Source: Cladosporium sp. IMV 00045
Taxonomy: Eukaryota > Ascomycota > Dothideomycetes > Cladosporiales > Cladosporiaceae
Direction of reading: 5' to 3'
Length of the DNA stretch: 19,041 nt
Assembly (NCBI GenBank): GCA_001931905.2
Contig: MSJI02000041.1
Location: 1 to 19,041, forward strand
Each line of letters begins with the position of its first letter. Positions within the stretch are counted from its first letter, which is position 1. The notes below the pieces were generated by a model. It was not told the origin of the DNA. It was given only the letters and a program-made list of their open reading frames with translations, and did not search any database. Of the stretch, positions 10,905 through 19,041 are shown piece after piece. The position numbers were made by a program, and so were the translations under genes.

Positions 10905-11420
10905 GGAGTTCACTTACGAACACCGACCAAGAATGCGACTCGCAACTCCACGCACGACCAGAGCCTGCGATAACGCAGCAGTGGCCGTGCAGGCCGTTGG
11001 ATCAGCAAGCAACAGGTTGGCGAGATACATATCTGTATACTCGTGCCTGGTACCGACTCTGCTCTTAGAATTATTTCGCCCAACGCTTGCGACGCCTTGG
11101 CCCGGGCTGATCAACGCCACAACAGTCGATCAACGGACTCGAGATTGGCCCGTGGGCGATGCCCTCCACTGCGCTCGCAACCCAGATACGCCGCTCCACC
11201 TAATCCCGAGGCATAGCGCTGGAGAAATGTGGTCCGCTGCTCCACTTGCTTTCACTGTGGCATCACTGCTGGCCCCTCCGAAGAAACTACTCGCCTTGCG
11301 CGTGACTGCTGACTGGGCACACGATGGTGCGTGGCGTGCCCGCCCGGCATAGGAGGGAGAGTCACTGGAGTGGAGGAGAGAGGATTTTTGTCTCTTGTTG
11401 CCCTGGCCTGCCTCTTCCAC

Positions 11421-11442
11421 CTCTCTCTCACACACACACACC
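11421..11442 (+). repeat. (CT)n(CA)n dinucleotide tract
   Basis: Four CT units pass directly into about seven CA units, roughly 215 bp before the glycerol kinase start codon. Pyrimidine-rich tracts of this kind are common just upstream of transcription starts in filamentous fungi. Confidence 0.8.
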
Positions 11443-11655
11443 GAATTCCAACCATACCGTATTTCTGCCTCACCCTTGCCCGCTCCTCAACACCATACCA
11501 GGCGCGGCCATTGGCTCCCATTGAACCTTTCTGCATTGACCACGCCTTGCCGCAAGCATTCAGCCTCATCCACCCCGCCAGAGACCATTGGGACAGCAGC
11601 GGGGTTGTAAACGACCTTTACAAACACATACACGCATACACGATACGCAGCGAAG

Positions 11656-13404
11656 ATGAGTGCCGCTGAAGCAGACATCAAGGACGCGCCTCTGGGTAAC
11701 GAGAAGCCTCTGCCCGAGTCCGTTCCTCAAGAACTGAAAGATGTCGCCAAAGAAGCCGACCCTGTGCCTAGCAACGAGCCTAAAGGCCAGAAAAAGCCTC
11801 AGAGGCCTGGCATGAACCGCTTCACCACCTCCAAAGAAAACGTTTTGTCCACTTTCTTCATTGGTGCCATTGACCAAGGTACCACCAGTACGAGATTCAT
11901 CATCTTCGACGGCGTAGGACAGCCCGTAGCAAGCCACCAGCACGAGTTCAAGCAACATTACCCCGAATCGGGTTGGCACGAGCACGATCCACAAGAACTG
12001 TTGGCCAGTTTGGATCAGTGTATAGAGAAGGCCACCACCACTTTCATCGATCTTGGCCACAACGTGAAGGACATCAGAGCGATTGGCCTGACCAACCAGA
12101 GAGAAACTGCTCTTGTCTGGGATGCAGAGACCGGCGAGGCTCTTCACCCGGCCATCGCATGGCCCGACACCAGAACGAAGGCCATGGTGCGAGACTACAA
12201 GGAGAAGGAAATTGAGCAGGGTCTGGATCTGCAGCAGCTTACTGGTCTTCCGCTGTCGACGTACTCGTCTTCCGTGAAGCTTGTCTGGCTGCTGGAGAAC
12301 GTTCCCAAGGTGAAGGAGGCATACGACGCTGGCCGTCTCGCTTTCGGCACCGTGGACACTTGGCTGCTTTTCCACCTCAACGGTGGTCTCAAGGGACAAT
12401 ACTTTGTCACCGATTCCACCAACGCTTCGCGTACCGGTTTCATGAATCTTCACACTCTGAAATACGACGACAAGCTCCTAGATTTCTTCGGCCTTGATCG
12501 GGAGAAGCTGCACTTGCCTCAAATTGTGCCTTCTTCCGATGCGAAGGCCTACGGTGCCGTCACCAAGGGTCTGTGCAAGGGCATCAAGATTGCCGGATGC
12601 TTGGGTGACCAGTCTGCTGCGCTGGTCGGTCAGCAGGGTTTCACTCCTGGATCGGCCAAGAACACATACGGTACGGGTTGCTTCATGTTGTACAATGTTG
12701 GCGAGAAGCCTGTCATCAGTCATCACGGTCTTCTTGCGACTGTCGCGTACGATTTCGGCGGCAAGCGCAAGCCCGCTTACGCATTGGAGGGTTCCGTTGC
12801 CGTGGCTGGTTCCGGTGTGAAGTTCCTCATGAACAACATGGGTTTCATTACGCACTCTCACAAGATTTCCGACCTCGCCGCAACGGTCGAGGACAACGGT
12901 GGATGTGTTTTCGTCACCGCTTTCTCCGGTCTCTTCGCTCCCTACTGGATCGACGATGCCAAGGGAACCATCTTCGGTATCACTCAGCACACCCAGCGTG
13001 GTCACATCGCTCGCGCCACACTTGAAGCGACCTGCTTCCAGACCAGAGCCATTCTGAACGCCATGGAGAAGGACTCTGGCCACGCTCTCTCAGCACTTGC
13101 CGTCGATGGTGGTATGTCCAACTCCGGCCTGTGCATGCAAACCCAGGCGAACATCATTGGTATCCCCGTCGACCGCCCGTCCATGGCCGAAACAACAGCA
13201 TTGGGCGCCGCCATCGCCGCCGGTTTCGCCGTCGGCATCTGGAAAGAGTTCGACGAGCTCAAGGCAATCAACCAGAAGGATCGCCAGATCTTCAAGCCCG
13301 CCGTTTCCAAGGACGAGAGCGAGAAGATGTTCGCTCAGTGGGAGCGCGCCGTCAGAATGTGCAAGGGCTGGCTGGACCCGCAGGAGGAGCGTACGGACCA
13401 TTAG
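11656..13404 (+). CDS. GUT1: Glycerol kinase (EC 2.7.1.30)
   Basis: Phosphorylates glycerol with ATP to sn-glycerol-3-phosphate, the entry step of glycerol use, which then goes to the FAD-dependent mitochondrial dehydrogenase or to glycerolipid synthesis. It is a single 582-residue exon and a complete FGGY-family kinase. The phosphate loop is GAIDQGTTSTRF with D73. Glycerol-binding residues by alignment to E. coli GlpK are R149 and E150 (NQRETALVWD), W169 (AIAWPD), Y203 (LSTYSSSVK) and D318/Q319 (GCLGDQSA). C-terminal ATP-site motifs are KNTYGTGCF (336-343), ALEGSVAVAGSGVKF (376-390) and AVDGGMSNSG (482-491), then ETTALGAAIAAG. Residues 1-66 are a charged, Pro/Lys-rich extension without clear similarity. 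The protein is shorter than yeast Gut1 (about 709) and has no C-terminal membrane anchor, so a cytosolic location is likely. The start has the context GCGAAGATGAG. CreA-type motifs upstream suggest glucose repression. All key residues I can place are intact. Confidence 0.97.
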   Translation: MSAAEADIKDAPLGNEKPLPESVPQELKDVAKEADPVPSNEPKGQKKPQRPGMNRFTTSKENVLSTFFIGAIDQGTTSTRFIIFDGVGQPVASHQHEFKQHYPESGWHEHDPQELLASLDQCIEKATTTFIDLGHNVKDIRAIGLTNQRETALVWDAETGEALHPAIAWPDTRTKAMVRDYKEKEIEQGLDLQQLTGLPLSTYSSSVKLVWLLENVPKVKEAYDAGRLAFGTVDTWLLFHLNGGLKGQYFVTDSTNASRTGFMNLHTLKYDDKLLDFFGLDREKLHLPQIVPSSDAKAYGAVTKGLCKGIKIAGCLGDQSAALVGQQGFTPGSAKNTYGTGCFMLYNVGEKPVISHHGLLATVAYDFGGKRKPAYALEGSVAVAGSGVKFLMNNMGFITHSHKISDLAATVEDNGGCVFVTAFSGLFAPYWIDDAKGTIFGITQHTQRGHIARATLEATCFQTRAILNAMEKDSGHALSALAVDGGMSNSGLCMQTQANIIGIPVDRPSMAETTALGAAIAAGFAVGIWKEFDELKAINQKDRQIFKPAVSKDESEKMFAQWERAVRMCKGWLDPQEERTDH

Positions 13405-16400
13405 AACATCACCACCTCCTCTGCAATGCTCCACCGCCGGTCGGACTTGGGCCGATCGATTATATCCTCTTTGCTAACGAGTCGACGTTGTTAATACCTT
13501 TTATCTTTACTACACCACTGCACAAATTCTTAATCAATTCCGTTCAAAATGATCCTCCTTCCACGCAGCCGATGGATTTAGCACTGAGCGTTGACGGAGT
13601 CTGAGCTTTCCTTGTTCCGCATTTCACATTCTACACCCTTCTGCCATTTCGCTTGTCTGTTCGCTCAGTCCTTAGGAGAGCGACTTGATGCTGATTTGGA
13701 GAGGAGATAGTGACGCTCCACGTCACCATCAGTATCGAAGTAGATCACATACATATAGAATCATTCCCCATTAGGGCAAAATCCAAGAAATCAATACAAT
13801 ATCACAAGCTGAATTTGACATCTCTCCTCCCGACAAACCACGAGAACACATCCAAATCATTGCTCTTCAACATCGACTGCCCTTCCCAGCATAGTGCCTC
13901 ACCGCTTTCCACCAGTCAAACCAATAAACCGGCCTCTTAAGAATCCAGACGCAACATTCTTCCGCCCACCGCACGGGAAAACCCCACACGCAAAGATAAG
14001 GTAACAAAACACGGCAAACACGGAACGAATTTCTCCTTTGCCCAAAAGTAACAAAAGCCGTTCAACCCTCCGATTCCATTCCCAGCAAAGAGTCATTCGA
14101 CGACTTTCTTAGAAACCCACTATTGAGCCAAGAAAAAACGTCTCGAAACTGGCCTGAGCTTGATAGAGCGAGAATCCTTGTCCGTCACGAGGCGACGAGA
14201 AAAAATGATTGAAAAACGCACATGCCAACAGCAAAAGATAAACAGATGCAATTCATGAACCAAACCCTGCGGCCCAGAGCCAGAACTGCCCTCACTACTG
14301 TGCACCATCTGCCTACTAGTGCAGGTACGCGTGTGGACGATGGAGAACGATGACCGGCGTCGTTTGGTGCGTCGAGGGTTCGAACTGGCTCTGCGCCGCG
14401 AGTACCTGGTCGCAATGCTCGGAAGATAAGGTACGTACATTTTGAGCTTTTCCCATAGTCACGTTCGTACATACAGTAGTATATACGTTCTCCTCCCCCA
14501 AAGTGTCCCCATACCCCGCGAAGAACGCGCGGTAGCTACTTTCTTCGTTCGGACCGAACCTCGCAGACAGAGAGCATTTCCCTGGTGTAGGTTTGCGAAA
14601 GGATGTGTGGCTGAAATTCTAAAAATCGAAGGGATGTGCATGGGTTTTCTTGGGGACGGTGGAGTGTGGGGATACTTTTTTTCTTCTTGCATGATGATCT
14701 TTGTGGATTCGTGTGGTTTTCTCGAGTCGCGCGTATCTGATGGTGATAACGATGTGCTCTATCTGATGTCGATCGGTGTCACGAGGAACATAGAGGTAAT
14801 ACATAAGATGAAGTCCCATGTTGCCGTGGAGCCGTGTGTCACGAGATACCCATGGGTTTGGCTGTAACACCAACAACGATAATTCTCTGACGATGATTCT
14901 CTCACAAGATTCGTTAAATGGGAACCGCTTGCCTCTTGTGTTGGCCCTTGCAGTCCTTAGCAGAGCGGTGAGGTTTCTATCTGGATCAGTAACGTTCCAC
15001 AGCTAGAGGGCACAAGATCCGATGTCGCAAAAGACAATCTACATCTCACTCATAGTGGAGAGAAGTCGGACTCGAGCCAAGGAACTGCAGAGGCCACTTG
15101 ACCGCTCCTTCAAACACGAAGGAGAGCAGAAAAAAAGTTGTGACTTGGACCGAGGGTTTGAGATCGTCGTGCAGCAAGCACAGACAATCGACCGAGTTGG
15201 AAGTTGGAGGAGAGGGAGGAGGAGGAGCTTGGGGCGAAGCGTTCGTTGTGTTATTGTTTTTGGCTTCAACGATCAAGTCCGTTCACATACTCTCCAGTGG
15301 AGAGGCAGTGGAGGCGCCTACTGTGAGGCTCCACATTCCACACACGACGCGCAAGTTTGCCGTCTGCTCCCCGGGGGTCCAGAACTGTCGACTAGTCGGT
15401 GGGCATGGAGACGTGTGATTTGAAAAGTCCTAAGTCCAATCTGCAAGACAACGGCGACCGCATTATTGTTTGTGGATGCGCACGGCGGCGGCGCTTGCTC
15501 CCCTCCGTATTCGCTACTGCTATACAGCACGTATACCAGACAAATCACGACCGGCCGCGTCGACACCTTCATGGATCGGCAGTCTATACGCATATGTACC
15601 GTCCGCCGACCGCTGTCATGGGTCGATGACAGACGCCCATGGGTTGAGCGCGGTACATGGCAGGGCAAGCAGGCATCGCTGCCACTGCTACTCATGCTAT
15701 TCGCGCCAGATGCACGTATAATGCAGCGGCTGATGGCCCTGTCGAGCACTAATGGGCCCCCTAGGCTGACACGCCGAGGACTGCCGGCACGCCGGTGCCA
15801 GGGTGCTGGACAAGCGACGTTGACAGGTTCGCGGTGCGTGCGTTGAGTGTGGCTGGCTCTACTCCATGCCTGTCCTGTGGTCTTGGGTGCGCCTCTGGCC
15901 TGGGTTCTGCTCGCGTGTGATAGGAGAGCTCCTGCTGGCGTCGACTAGGTTGCTGCTTGTTTCTGCGCCCACGGCCGTACCACCGTGCTGGGAGGAGCGA
16001 GACGAAACGTCTCAGCCCATACGATATTGCCTTGCTCGCCTCATGTCCGGCGTGAGATGGCGTCCAACCTCGCAACTCACTGGTCGGACTTGACTGTTCG
16101 CTGAGCAAGCTTGCATAGCGTAAGTGTGTCTCCTCTCCACCACCTCCTTTGACCAATGTCCCCAATCCTTCTTCGCCCCTCTATTGTTTTTGCTACTTCT
16201 CCCCGACGTACTGCCTTGTCACTTGACCTCGATCCTTCACCTCCGTCGAGTATGGCACAACCGTCGATGCAGACAACTCGTCCAATGCACAACAGCAGCG
16301 AATAGCAGGCCGGCGGTTGCGGTCAATGCGACCTTTCCATCATTTACCAGCCATCCAGCCGGCAGACTATACATAAGCGCCAATACTACCGAGGTGGGTT

Positions 16401-17123
16401 TTGGAGTAACGGACTGCGCCGATCCGCAAGGCCCACGTCTTCAGCTCTCCATCCTCCCAAGTATCTGGGCTAGAACTCTTGCGTTCGGTATTACCTGTCT
16501 AAACAATGCACCGCTGGCCGGCAGTTACACACACCATCATCAACTCCCGGCACCAGCCCAGTCCTGTCTTGCCCAAAAGCACGGCGACCCGCATGTCCGG
16601 GAAACGACGCTCTGGGGTTCGACAGAAGGAAACCTGCGCTGCACGGTGGCCGTGCCGAGATTAAAGAGCGAGCAGAGCAGATAACAATCTGTACAGCATC
16701 ATTCATCCCAAACAACCCAACTGACCGGCAAGTCTCGGGCCGTTGAAGGGTGGGCATCATAAACGCAACAAACTTCAGACTGCCGCGCGACACCGACCGA
16801 ACGCCCAGTTTCTGACACGCTTGCATGCTCTTTCCTCCCGTTTACGGCTCCCGGCATTGCAATCTTCCCCCGGTCCTGGTTCCTGCACCACCTTGGATCT
16901 GGGTCGGAAAAGCGAAGAAGCTTTCGACTGTAACCCGGATAGGGTTGCTGTCTGGTCTCGGGACTTGCCTCTAGTCCATCGCTTTGTAACCGCCGGTCCT
17001 GCAACTTTTCTTCGATCCCATCGCGTCGACGATCGATCTCAGGCCGAGTGTCTGTCTGGGACTTGCATCCTTCACGCTTTCTTTTCTACTGTCTGGCGAG
17101 ACCGAGTTGAAACGAAACCGATA
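13405..17123. other. 3.7 kb region without a supported gene
   Basis: The first few hundred bases probably hold the glycerol kinase 3'UTR. From about 13,750 to 14,100 the plus strand is A/C-rich. A purine-only tract of 22 bases lies at 15206-15227. An inverted repeat lies at 15613-15632. From about 16,125 to 16,240 the sequence is CT-rich, and TATACATAA occurs at 16368-16376; these could belong to the promoter and leader of the gene at 17124. Several frames stay open for 100-190 codons, but most lack an ATG and none shows a recognisable motif. I find no convincing tRNA, snoRNA or transposon remnant by eye. Confidence 0.5.
15613..15632. repeat. Perfect inverted repeat, 7-bp arms, 6-nt loop
   Basis: CTGTCAT and ATGACAG flank GGGTCG. 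An overlapping alternative stem pairs CATGGG at 15618-15623 with CCCATG at 15637-15642. This is a small structure in noncoding sequence and may be chance. Confidence 0.6.
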
Positions 17124-17574
17124 ATGTGCGATTACACTCAAGTCGAGTATGCGTGTGGCCATCTGCGGTTCACTGTGAGAGCATGGTGTGAGTATATTTT
17201 TATTGCTGCTGTTGTTGTTGTTGTTGCTACTACTGCTGCACCCATCAATTTAATCGTCCCGCTAGAAACAAAACTGATCGTTCGATCATGCAGGCATCAA
17301 GTATCAAGAAACGCACAAGCGGTGTCCTCCCAATGTGGTCGCCATTGAATATCGATTGAACGAGAAGTGTGGTAAGGCCTCACCCAATATCGATCTGCAA
17401 AACAAGAACACCATAGAAACTGACACGACAAAACCAGGCGACTGCCGAGACTCGACAACACCACACCTCGCAGTCAAGAGAAAAGCAGCTACGGGAAGCA
17501 AACCACCCATTCCCGACGATCCGCCCAAGAAGAAAGAACGCTCCGCAACTCCGGCAGGCTCATCGTCCAAATGA
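17124..17574 (+). CDS. Small Cys/His-rich protein, unknown function
   Basis: Three exons, 17124-17187, 17294-17371 and 17438-17574, encode 92 residues. I cannot name a family. The N-terminal half is dense and looks conserved: MCDYTQVEYACGHLRF, TVRAWC, KYQETHKRCPPNVVAIEY, RLNEKCGDC. Cysteines 2, 11, 22, 32, 47 and 50 with H13 and H29 suggest one or two zinc or disulfide sites, ending in a CxxC knuckle (47-50). The C-terminal half (about 51-92) is Pro/Lys/Ser-rich and disordered, with basic patches KRK and KKKER that could be a bipartite nuclear signal. There is no signal peptide or membrane segment. Both introns have consensus ends, and splicing joins W-C and C-G-D-C within the Cys-rich block. 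No ATG lies upstream in this frame although it is open for about 125 codons, so 17124 is the only start. From memory, similar short proteins occur as hypotheticals in other dothideomycetes; a search would be needed to confirm this. Confidence 0.75.
17188..17293 (+). other. Intron 1 of the Cys/His protein gene, 106 bp
   Basis: Donor CATGGT|GTGAGT, acceptor GATCATGCAG|GCATCA, branch-like AACTGATC. It contains a GTT/TTG trinucleotide run around 17209-17226. Phase 1: the split codon becomes Cys22. Confidence 0.82.
17372..17437 (+). other. Intron 2 of the Cys/His protein gene, 66 bp
   Basis: Donor TGTG|GTAAGG, branch-like AACTGACA, acceptor AAACCAG|GCGACT. Phase 1: the split codon becomes Gly48 inside the CGDC knuckle. 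Confidence 0.85.
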
Positions 17575-17758
17575 TGAACGATACTAAAGACACGTTCACG
17601 CCATCGACGTGAGCGTTTTCACGACCGCAACGAAACGAATGAAAGCACGACAGGCCTAGACCGCGCACAGCGCGACGCTACGTTATCGACAAAAGCATCA
17701 ACGACATTATCATTACCGCCGACTAGAAATTCGACAGCAGAAGCATATCAGCAGTCAT

Positions 17759-18349
17759 ATGCCACCCCAACCTGCGCTGGACGCAGAGAAGTCAATCACT
17801 GCCATGAAGCTTGACTCTTCCCAAAGCCAAACCGGAAGTAGAACGAAGAACCCAAAACTTCCCCATCCCACTTCATCTCAGAACTCAGCACGTTCCAATC
17901 GTCCAACTCAATTTTCAACACGTCTCATCGATCCACGTCGACTCTACCTTGTTTCGACACAAAGAAACGCCACAGCGGGTACTTACATTCCCGTGCCCCT
18001 TGTCCCGATCATCAACATGGAACACGGGTGATCACGCCCAGCTGACCCAGGGACCGGGAACGCAAAGTGCACGAACGAGAAAGTCATTTGTCGGACGCGA
18101 ACGACGTTTGACGAAGAGGACACAGAGATTTGGATCGAATTGGAGCGACGGCATATCCCACATGTCTCTTTCGACGATGAAGCTTCGAAGTTGTTCACCT
18201 CTTCTTCTTCTTCTTCTTCTTCTTCTTCTTCTTCTTCTTCGCGCCTTGTGGCTGGAGCTGTCGAAGGCCGTGTCACCGGAACCGCTCTTACTCAGGTCCT
18301 GTCGAAGTCTTTCCTACACTCGAGTATCAAACGACACACGATGCGCTAA
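17759..18349 (+). CDS. Putative Myb/SANT-like small protein with polyserine insert (tentative)
   Basis: Proposed exons are 17759-17978 and 18042-18349, giving 175 residues. The two pieces are in the same frame, separated by a TGA at 18029-18031. A 63-bp intron with GCGG|GTACTT and CGCCCAG|CTGACC would remove that stop and keep the frame; a 72-bp alternative ends at 18050. Residues 1-73 are Ser/Pro/Gln-rich and look disordered. Residues 92-125 (RTTFDEEDTEIWIELERRH, then SFDDEASKLF) have the acidic start and helix spacing of a Myb/SANT repeat. Fourteen serines from a trinucleotide repeat follow, then GRVTGTALTQVL, which resembles the GRTxxxLxxR third-helix motif. The tryptophans expected in the classical repeat are partly replaced. 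No part matches a protein I can name. The alternative is that this is 3'UTR sequence of the gene 184 bp upstream, with a fortuitous open frame. Confidence 0.33.
17979..18041 (+). other. Candidate intron of the Myb-like gene, 63 bp
   Basis: GTACTT donor and CGCCCAG acceptor flank a segment with the only in-frame stop between the two coding pieces. Its length is a multiple of three, so both spliced and unspliced forms share the frame downstream. The branch site is weak. Confidence 0.3.
18200..18240 (+). repeat. (TCT)n trinucleotide microsatellite, about 13.7 units
   Basis: An uninterrupted TCT/CTT/TTC run. It reads as polyserine in the frame of the tentative Myb-like gene, polyleucine or polyphenylalanine in the other plus frames and polyglutamate in one minus frame. 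Such tracts are length-variable between strains. Confidence 0.95.
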
Positions 18350-19041
18350 GCGCGGTGCGCACAAGAAGGGAGCTTCTCGCAAATCATCGTGAGATTCCAA
18401 AGCATCGATCGGGACGAGAACTGCGTGTCCGTGAAGAAAGTGGGCTGGTCGCGCAGAAAGGGAAGCTGCATAAAAAGGCTAGGGGCATGACCAAATTCTG
18501 GATCGTGCAACGGGCGTGGAACTGGAGGAGATGAGGTGAGATGAGATGAGATCCATTCTCGATGGTCTTCACACGAGTCGGATCTTGACCAGGTCACTTT
18601 GATAACCCATCATTTGGGGCAAGAGGAACAGCCGAAAGAACGAAGGGAAACAGAGAGCGCCATCAATAACAAAAGAACTCCTATGATTACAAACCAATAC
18701 CCAACACGAACGAGTATCCCATCTCAACCCCCAATTCGAACATGCAAGCTATCAAGCCAAGCCCCAAACCACTCTACATGCGACCAAAGGCGCCAAAAAC
18801 CACGACAAGTCACGCATCAAACACTCAAAATGATATGTCACAAATCCCCAACTTTCAAAATTCGATTCAAGCCTTGTTGATAACAAAAACCTCCACAAGT
18901 AACACCACCACCACCACAGTAACAGCATATGGAGTCAAGCAACCTTGCTCCTACATGCACGTTCCCGCAGCAACAGCAACAGCAGTTCTCGCTCCCTGAC
19001 ACAAAAACGTCCAAACCAAAGCGGCAAGCGGCATCGGGGGG
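18350..19041. other. A/C-rich 3' region without a supported gene
   Basis: It contains ATGAG-type pentanucleotide repeats at about 18531-18551, CAC and CAA/CAG trinucleotide runs near 18904-18980, and an A/C-rich plus strand from about 18600 to the end. One frame stays open to a TGA at 18532-18534 and an ATG-initiated 85-codon ORF runs 18742-18999, but neither shows a motif. It may be downstream flank of the preceding gene or the 3' side of a gene beyond the window. Confidence 0.5.

Larger units (their letters stand above)
10191..11655 (+). promoter_or_regulatory. Intergenic: DUF3429 3' flank and glycerol kinase promoter/leader
   Basis: The first 200 bases look like a 3'UTR: a run of nine T at 10212-10220 and AATAA at 10339-10343. 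From about 10770 to 11375 the sequence holds at least nine matches to the CreA consensus SYGGRG on either strand (CTCCAC at 10771, 10779, 11164, 11194, 11240; CTGGGG at 10858; CTGGAG at 11219 and 11365; GTGGAG at 11370). There is a CACGTG at 10871-10876 and a 7-bp tandem repeat at 10884-10904. A CT-then-CA tract at 11421-11442 and the CT/CA-rich sequence after it probably mark the transcription start zone and leader of the kinase gene. I see no supported gene, although one frame stays open at 10690-11352. Confidence 0.55.

Noticed and set aside
11566..13604. ORFs in other frames across the glycerol kinase gene, including a 295-codon minus-strand one
   Set aside because: They overlap a fully conserved kinase frame and follow from its codon bias.
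14350..14400. Minus-strand AGTTCGAACC resembling a tRNA B box, followed by CGCACCA
   Set aside because: The five bases on either side of the would-be T loop pair at only one position, and no D-arm or acceptor partner is found.
14340..14442. Short ORFs ending at a good-looking donor AAG|GTACGT at 14428-14436
   Set aside because: No acceptor, branch site and continuing frame could be joined to make a convincing gene.
14691..14766. ATGATGA and CTGA elements spaced like a C/D-box snoRNA
   Set aside because: There is no terminal stem next to the boxes and the internal C' box is poor; the motifs are short enough to occur by chance.
15045..15135. Minus-strand CTTGGCTCGAGTCCGA, resembling a tRNA T arm
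   Set aside because: Four of five stem pairs form, but no matching 5' acceptor stem or proper A box lies at the right distance.
16124..16684. 186-codon plus-strand open frame
   Set aside because: It begins at a non-ATG codon, has no recognised motif and probably lies in leader or promoter sequence.
18742..18999. 85-codon ORF with an ATG start, Thr/Ser/Pro-rich
   Set aside because: Its composition simply mirrors the A/C-rich strand; no motif or splice evidence supports it.
1..19041. Search by eye for CRISPR arrays, transposons, long terminal repeats and RIP-type AT-rich blocks
   Set aside because: No regularly spaced repeats, transposase-like frames, terminal repeats or strongly AT-biased segments were seen.

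Overview
The window comes from a filamentous ascomycete (Pezizomycotina), most likely a dothideomycete. The evidence is short introns (59-106 bp) with GT...CAG ends and CTRAC/CTAAT-like branch sites, C/G-ending codons in the strong genes, CT-rich leaders and moderate GC. The class-level placement is an impression from the proteins, not a computed result.

Layout. (1) 1-8143, minus: most of VPS13, the bridge-like lipid transfer protein, as a 6.4 kb first exon, one 59-bp intron and a second exon that leaves the window before the C-terminus. (2) 8144-9025: a divergent promoter holding a telomere-like repeat, an E-box palindrome, a CRE-like site and a CCAAT box. (3) 9026-10190, plus: a three-exon gene for a 341-residue DUF3429/TMEM69-type mitochondrial membrane protein. 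(4) 10191-11655: its 3' flank and the glycerol kinase promoter, with many CreA-type motifs. (5) 11656-13404, plus: an intronless GUT1-type glycerol kinase of 582 residues. (6) 13405-17123: 3.7 kb in which no gene can be supported. (7) 17124-17574, plus: a three-exon gene for a 92-residue Cys/His-rich protein of no family I can name. (8) 17759-18349, plus: a tentative two-exon gene for a 175-residue protein with a Myb/SANT-like helix pattern broken by a polyserine microsatellite. (9) 18350-19041: A/C-rich sequence with small repeats and no supported gene.

Biology. The three confident genes touch lipid and mitochondrial metabolism: VPS13 moves bulk lipid at membrane contacts, the DUF3429 protein is predicted to lie in the mitochondrial inner membrane, and glycerol kinase feeds glycerol into glycerol-3-phosphate, a lipid and respiratory substrate. 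Only the VPS13/DUF3429 pair is arranged so that it could share regulation. There is no sign of a mobile element, CRISPR array, rRNA or tRNA. The best candidates for something undescribed are the small Cys/His protein and its possible Myb-like neighbour.
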